Shown: positions 58,098-64,000 of the stretch, piece after piece
Layout of the letters: each line of letters opens with the position of its first letter
Position numbering within the stretch: position 1 is the first letter of the stretch
Origin: Chytridium lagenaria
Taxonomy: Eukaryota; Chytridiomycota; Chytridiomycetes; Chytridiales; Chytridiaceae
NCBI GenBank assembly: GCA_025449115.1
Contig: JAHLKC010000076.1
Span: 62,001 to 126,000, forward strand
Direction of reading: 5' to 3'
Length of the DNA: 64,000 nucleotides
The notes under the pieces: generated by a model
What the model was told of the DNA's origin: nothing
What the model saw: only the letters and a program-made list of their open reading frames with translations
Databases searched by the model: none
Program-made: the position numbers and the translations under genes

Positions 58098-58327
58098 ACT
58101 GAAAAATCAAAAATCAAAAACACGACGATTCCAAGAAAAAATTCAAGTCGCCGAGACTTAAAAAAATTCGCTTCAGAGGTCGGGGAAAGAACAAGTGGTG
58201 AGTTGCGCAGTCAAACGTACCCGCGAGTGAGAGGGGAGAGGGCAATGTGGAAGCTTGAAAACTGCTGCGGACTATGATGGTATCGTTACTGATTACGTTT
58301 GACCTGTTTTCCGGGGGTAGACTGCGA
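58098..58327. promoter_or_regulatory. short divergent promoter region
   Basis: Only 230 bp separate the start codons of the leftward Mit_KHE1 gene and the rightward TPR gene, so both promoters must lie here or overlap the genes. No TATA box is obvious. Confidence 0.5.
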
Positions 58328-61300
58328 ATGGCGGACAATACCGAAGACAACCCATCTTCGGACGATGTTCCCCTCGCTATCCAGGATGAAGAAAACGAGG
58401 ATACTGCCACAGCAGGTTTAGGAGATGAAAATACACTCTCACGGCCTGATGTTACGCCAATGGAAGATGTGGAAACCTCTGCCTTTGCTTCCTTCATTGT
58501 CGAAGAAGCCGAAGAAACAACATCCGCAGCCCGAGACCCTGACGAAAAGACCAAGGCTCGTCCGCAGAGAACCCGTTCGTCTCATCCTCGTCTGCAATGG
58601 ACCACGAGACCCCCTCCAAGTCCATCCCGTCTCTTTTCAATGTAGACACGCCAACCCTAGCCACCTCCGTCGAATCCCAGATGGATATGGATATCACCCC
58701 AATCAATCTATCATCAACTTCCTCCCTCCTTGATACCTCACGCGCATCATCACCCCTACCCAACCCCAATGCGCGCCTCAGCCTCTCCGCAACGCCAAGC
58801 CTCTCCACATCGTTCCCCTTTGGCTCATCCCGACCCCTCTCTTTCCCCATACGCTCCAACAATATCCTCTCCAAAACCTCAACCCCACCTCCCCAGTCGC
58901 TCCATCCGCTCCCCATCTGGAGCTCCATCTCTTGCCCCGCCACACACAGAACTCAATCCAAAAGCATCTTTACCTAACCCCCCAAGTCCGACCATCTCTT
59001 TTACAGCACCAACGGAACCCGCGTCCGACCTTGACGATGAGAGCCACGCAGAAGTAAGTGCGATGCTCGTTCAAGCTGCTACGAACCCTTCGCCTCTGAA
59101 GCGTACATCCTCGCCTTCAAGAGTTTCAACGAGTACTCTAAGGTCGCCATCGCCTGTTCGTGTTGTTCAGGCAATGTCAGATGAACGGCTCGCGAGAGTT
59201 CTGCAGGCGCTTGGGTTAGGGGAGGTGTTTGGACAGGTGGAGGGGCATGATGCTGTTAGGATGGTAATGGTAAGGGTGGAGGAGGTGATTTCCAAAAACG
59301 GCCGAGGGGGCAAGTCCAGAGTTTTTGAGAGGAAGGGTTGCGCAGTTGGAAGCGGAGAAAGTAGCTTTAGAGATGGAGATGGGTTGGTAACTTTTTAGAC
59401 AGTTTTATGATGTTTTCGTATTTTTTTATGACATCCATCCCTTTTGCAGAAAGCCACGCCCATACCCTTGAGAACCAGACCCGCGCGATTCGCCAGGAAC
59501 TCCTGAAGGTCTCCGGATCTGAAGAGGGTCTCCGACAACAAGTTGAAACTTTAAGTAGGTTATGCGTTCCAATTTCCTTTTTTGCCTTCTGTCAGCATGT
59601 TTTATTATAAAAGTTAATCTTTGCATTCTTTTTGCAGCCAAGACACTCGATAGTGAGAGAAGATCTTTGGAGCAAGGAAGGGAGCGGTCGGATGCTCACG
59701 TTAGGGAGATGGCGACGTTGAAGGCAACCATTGATTCTCTGGAGCTTGATAAGAGAAATCTTGCTGCAACGATCGCAAGTAAAATCGAGGAGCAAGATTC
59801 GTATTCTCGTAAGTTTGTTTGGTTGCCAAAAGTCTCAAATTTCTCTGCTTGGCTAATATTTTATCGCTCAATTAGGTGAGATTGCTAGACTCAGGTCTGA
59901 CGTTGATTCAAGCCGCGATGAGATTCGGTCTTTGAATGCCCAGCTTTCCGAGATGCAGACGCGGGAGGTTCAGATTAGACTTGAAAGAGCTACGAGAGAC
60001 CAGGAAAGTGAACAGCTCAAGCAGAACATTGCGTGGCTAAACGAAGAGCTTTCGAGAAAAGCGGAAGAGTTTAAGACTTACAGGAGAGAAAAGGTGGGCT
60101 CATTTCATTATTAAGAAAAACTTGCTAAGGCGTTTTTCTTAACTTTCTCTGTTAGTCTGAGGCTGTGTCAAGGCTTGAATTGCAGCTTGAAAATGCTTTG
60201 CAGGAGAAGCGTACGTTTGAACTTCAGGCCAGTAGTCATCAGGAGAAGGCGAATGTTCTCGAGAAGCGGGTCGCCGAAATGGTCGAGAAACTCAACGAGG
60301 TTTGTATCGTAATAATCCTTAAACATTATTGTGACTGGCTTGCTAAACCAAATGTAATTTTTTTTAGACCGAAAACCGCATTATTTCGTCGGAGCAGTCC
60401 TTTAAGAACGAGATGAATGCCCAAGTCAAGATTTCCTCACTTTACCAAGCTCACACCCATGATCTGGAGCAGCAGGTTAAGGAGCTGCAGAATTTGGTCA
60501 GAGACCTTGAGGATGGGCTTGAGAGGTTGAGTGAGAGTCGTGATGAGGCTGTTACGGCGCTTAAGGAGCAGACTGAGGCCTTTCAGACTGAGATTGAGCA
60601 GAAGGAACTTAAGATTGAGGAGTTGAGCGCACAGGTTAAGTCTATAAATGCCGCCGGAATGAGTGAGATGAGGAAGCTGCCGTTAGGGGTTCGTGGTGGT
60701 TGCTTTTATTTTTATTTTATTTTTAGATTTTTTATACGAGTTCTTACATTGCCTTTATACATAGCTTGAATTACTTAGCCCGGCTGCTCAAGCTGCAAGC
60801 CAGTTCCAGAAATCTGGAAAGACATTCACCGAAATTGTGAGTATTGTTGCTTTGTTAACTCGCTTCTTTGCCTGTTGTCGTCTGTTGTTTAATTTTTGTT
60901 TGTTATCATTTCAGTACGCAGAATATACCAAGCTTCAAGATGAGAACCTTCTTGCCAACCAAGAGATTGTGAGACTTACCGAATGCCTTAATCACATCTT
61001 GGGTGAATTAGCAGAGCGTGTAAGGCTTTTATTAGTACTTTTGAGATGCTTACAATAACATTAGGCCCCGATCCTTCAGCAGTTCAAAGAGGATAAAGAA
61101 GCTATCGAGAATGAGGCTGCAAGACTTTCCAACGATCTTAAGCGTGCACTGGAGGAGAAAGAAGAGATTGCATCTAATTCAAGGGCTTCCCAAGACCAGA
61201 TTCAGTCTCTTGAATCGCGCAATCGCAGTCTCATGCAAGAAACTCATGACCTTAGCCGTCAAATTCATCATCTTATCCTTGAACTTGAAAATCTCCGTGC

Positions 61301-64000
61301 CGGCCCTGGTGGTCTTCGGAGCGGTGCTACCTCTCTTGCCGAACTAGGGGAAGACCCTGCTGAAGGCTCGCAATCGGGATGGTGATATCGCAACGCCTTG
61401 TGATATTTAATAGTATTGCCGAACTTCAAAGCCAGAACCAGCAGCTGAGAGCATCGCTCCGAACTGTGGGTGATGCGCTTGCGAAGGCTAATGCGGATGT
61501 TGAGGAGAAAATTAGAGATAGGCTTGAACGGGAACTTGAGGAGGCTGCCAGCACGATGGAAGGGGTTAGGGAGCAATTGAGACTTGCCAATTTGAAGTGT
61601 GAGTCGTATGTTAGGGAAAGGGATCAGTGGAAGAGAATTGCAGAGAATCGAGGTTTAGGTGGAAGTCCCGCCAAAAATCTTAGTCAACCAACTACGCCTT
61701 CAAGAGGCGGTGATCCGATGATGGATGTTGCTTCCGGAGAATATGAAAGACTTTACCGCGAACTTCAGGTAGGCGATTATAAGATTTTACGTTTTTGCGG
61801 GCTGGAAGGAAGTTAAAGTCCTTTTTTTCAGCGTGACTTTGATAGCTTCCGGAAAGAAACGGGCTTGGATACGAGGACGTTGAAGGAGGCGAACGAGGCT
61901 TTGAGAAATGAAAAGAGTGAGCTTTCGATTCAGGCTGCAAGATTGAATAGCAATCTGGAGAATTTAGATGGTAAAGAATCGTTATCGCAAATTCAACATA
62001 ATCATTTCTCGATTACCTTTAACAATTCGTTCATTTAGAACGTTATCGAAGTCTTTCTCAGAACTTTGACCTCAAAACGAAAGAGAATAACCAACTCCGT
62101 GATCGCATCAACTCGCTTATTAATTCACAGACGTCCCAGGAGACTAAGGCCCAGGAAATGGCGAACTCTCTGGTTGAACTTCGGTCCAATATGGATGCAT
62201 TGAATTCCGAGTGTAGGCAGTTGAGGAGTGAGAGGGAATTGCTCAAGTCAAGCGAGGCGAGAGTGATGGCAGAGAATCAAGGATTGATACAGCAGAGGAA
62301 TATGGCAAATGAACATTTGAAGAGTTTGCAGAGGATGTTTGATGATCTTGAGAGACAAGGACGGGATAATGTGAAGAGAGTTGAGGATAAGTCGGGGAGA
62401 TTGGAGAAGGAAGTGTGAGTGTGATATTTTTTTACACCTCTGCAGGATGTTCATGTTCTAATGTATTTGTTTGCGTTAATTTTTAATTTTTTTTTGGTAA
62501 TTAGGGAGGTTCTAAGGCACCAGCTAAGCGCGTCTCAAGATGAGATAAGGTCAATGTCACTGCGTCGTGAGGCAGACCAGAGGGATTTGCTGCTAAAAGT
62601 TGAGAGTTATGTAAGTTGCAATACCGTTAATTACTTTACTTTTCTTGTTATGCTTTGACAATTGCAGCAGTCCTAACTTTTTTTTTAGACAAAGGATCTT
62701 TCTGTTTCTCAACGTGATTGCGAAGTTGCGCGGATGGAGGAGCGGCTGCTTCAGCAAAAAGTGGAAGATCTTACTTCGCGTCTTGCGTCAGCAGAGCAGA
62801 GGTTGAAGGAGTTTGACGGGCAAGTTGTCGTTGCTGCTTCTACATCGACGATTAGCCCATCTGATCAGATAAAAGAGCTAAAGGCTGAGTTAGCGCAGGC
62901 TAGGTTAGTTATACGTGTTTCTTGATTGTGTTTGCTGATTGCGTTACTATTTATTTATTTAAATATTATATAGATCTGAACTGGACATCGCTAAAGAATC
63001 CTTGCGATTGGAAAAGGAGAGGGTTGAGCAGTATAAGTCCATTGCGAATGCTGCTGAGGAGAAGCTTACTGAGTTTAATGCCACCTATGACCGGTATAGG
63101 GAGGAAACTGATCAGAAGTTAGTTGAAGCCGAGGTAAGAAGTGTAGTATGTTTTGTGTATATTCTGAGAGTTATGGGTGTTAACCTTTGAACAGAGTATG
63201 ATCGCAAGCCTTGAGCGCACCCGAGGTGACCTTGAAGTTCGTTTGAACAGAACCATTCAGGAGATTACGGAGCTTCAGGAGAAGGCAGATCTTGAGCGAA
63301 TGGAGATCTCGAATGAGCGCCATAGACTTAATGACGAAATCGCCAGATTGAAGAACGCTGAGTCTAATGTAATTATTTATTTTCTATAAGTACCTTCAGT
63401 AGGTGCTGATAATTTTTTAGGCTCGTGAGAGTGTGAAGAGTCTCCAGCTTGAGCTGAACAGCCAGGCTAATAGGCTCTTAGAAGCCCGGTCTGACTACGA
63501 ACGTGTCATTATCGCCGAAGCCGAGCGTATTAAGTTGCTTCAATCTTCTGAAAAGGAGGTGATTCATCTTAAGAAGGAATGCCGTGAAGCTAAAGTAGGG
63601 TTCACGATTTGTCAACTACTAACAACAACGTAGGGGCGAGCATCTACTGCTGAGCAGCAACTTTCATCGGCTGAAAGGTCATGGGAGGCCATCCAGCAAA
63701 AGCTAAAGGAGGATTATGCGGCTGTGGAGAGGAGGTACGAGACTAGCTTAGTTTTTAAAATTTTGATCTTTTGATTAGCAACGCAGATTTGGTTGAGCAG
63801 AACAAGATTCTTCATGATCAATTCGAGTCTCTTAATACCCGGCTACAGACTCTTCAAAACCTCCGCTCGTCTTCGAACTCAGCCGACGCAGCGGGGGCTG
63901 AGATTGATGGTATCACAATTTCGTCCGATACAGAGAAGAACCTTGCAGATGTGGTTAGATACCTTCGTCGCGAGAAGGATATTCTTGAGAAAGAACGTGA
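58328..64000 (+). CDS. TPR: nucleoporin TPR / Mlp1-Mlp2 homologue (partial)
   Basis: Starts MADNTEDNPSS; the right end is cut by the window. An N-terminal Ser/Pro-rich disordered region (to about 59110) precedes a helix (ERLARVLQALGLGEVFGQ) and then nearly continuous coiled coil. Signature stretches of the TPR/MLP family are IAWLNEELSRKAEEFKTYRR, SLYQAHTHDLEQQVKELQNL, LSPAAQAASQF, then YAEYTKLQDENLLANQEI and ILGELAERAPILQQFKEDKE. About 18 short introns (some 40-90 bp) interrupt it, for example 59555-59637, 59809-59875 and 60838-60914. The protein forms the nuclear-pore basket and takes part in mRNA export quality control and spindle checkpoint anchoring. Frame changes in exon 1 (about 58595, 58890 and 59340) are probably indels. 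Confidence 0.9.

Noticed and set aside
1..64000. CRISPR arrays, rRNA genes, bacterial-type operons
   Set aside because: None found. The repeats present are LTRs, tandem duplications and microsatellites, and the gene structure is eukaryotic.

Overview
The window looks like nuclear DNA of an early-diverging (chytrid-like) filamentous fungus. The evidence is a fungal mitochondrial succinate/fumarate carrier (SFC1), a fungal Mit_KHE1 family protein, a TPR/Mlp nucleoporin, an ADCK1-type ABC1 kinase, a Zn2Cys6-type regulator, many 45-115 bp GT-AG introns, a chromodomain Ty3/gypsy element and a Helitron. The placement among chytrids is inference.

Layout. 0-1.7 kb: a nitrite-reductase (NirB-like) fragment followed by an ankyrin-repeat gene. 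1.7-17.8 kb: a 16.1-kb minus-strand Ty3/gypsy chromovirus with complete LTRs, a 4-bp target duplication (GGAT) and a polypurine tract, inserted into the ankyrin gene, which resumes at 17.8-18.4 kb. 18.6-20.3 kb: poorly recognised gene remains and a 102-bp triplication. 21.2-22.9 kb: a receptor-like secreted/membrane protein (family member A). 25.7-31.65 kb: a complete Helitron with TC and CTAG ends, a Rep-helicase gene with two 42-bp introns and an unknown extra ORF. 32.7-33.3 kb: family member B. 34.2-37.0 kb: ADCK1-like kinase. 37.8-40.5 kb: transcription factor. 41.1-43.9 kb: coiled-coil protein. 46.0-48.1 kb: family member C, with a cytoplasmic SH3 domain. 49.5-50.8 kb: SFC1. 52.8-56.2 kb: a tandem gene duplication with one decayed copy. 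56.9-58.1 kb: Mit_KHE1. 58.3-64 kb: TPR/Mlp, running off the right edge.

The most unusual object is the chromovirus. Between RNase H and integrase its polyprotein carries, in one uninterrupted frame, a complete ExoIII/APE-type AP-endonuclease domain with all expected catalytic residues. It also has a SUMO-interacting-like upstream ORF, a Gag without a zinc knuckle, and an extra block of about 190 residues inside the integrase C-terminal region. The element therefore combines an LTR-type integrase with a repair-type endonuclease.

Caveat: the two LTRs differ by eight single-base indels, mostly in homopolymers, and by no substitutions. Similar one-base frame breaks sit beside homopolymers in housekeeping genes (SFC1, TPR, ADCK1). 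Many apparent frameshifts are therefore probably assembly errors, and I treat 'broken' calls with caution.
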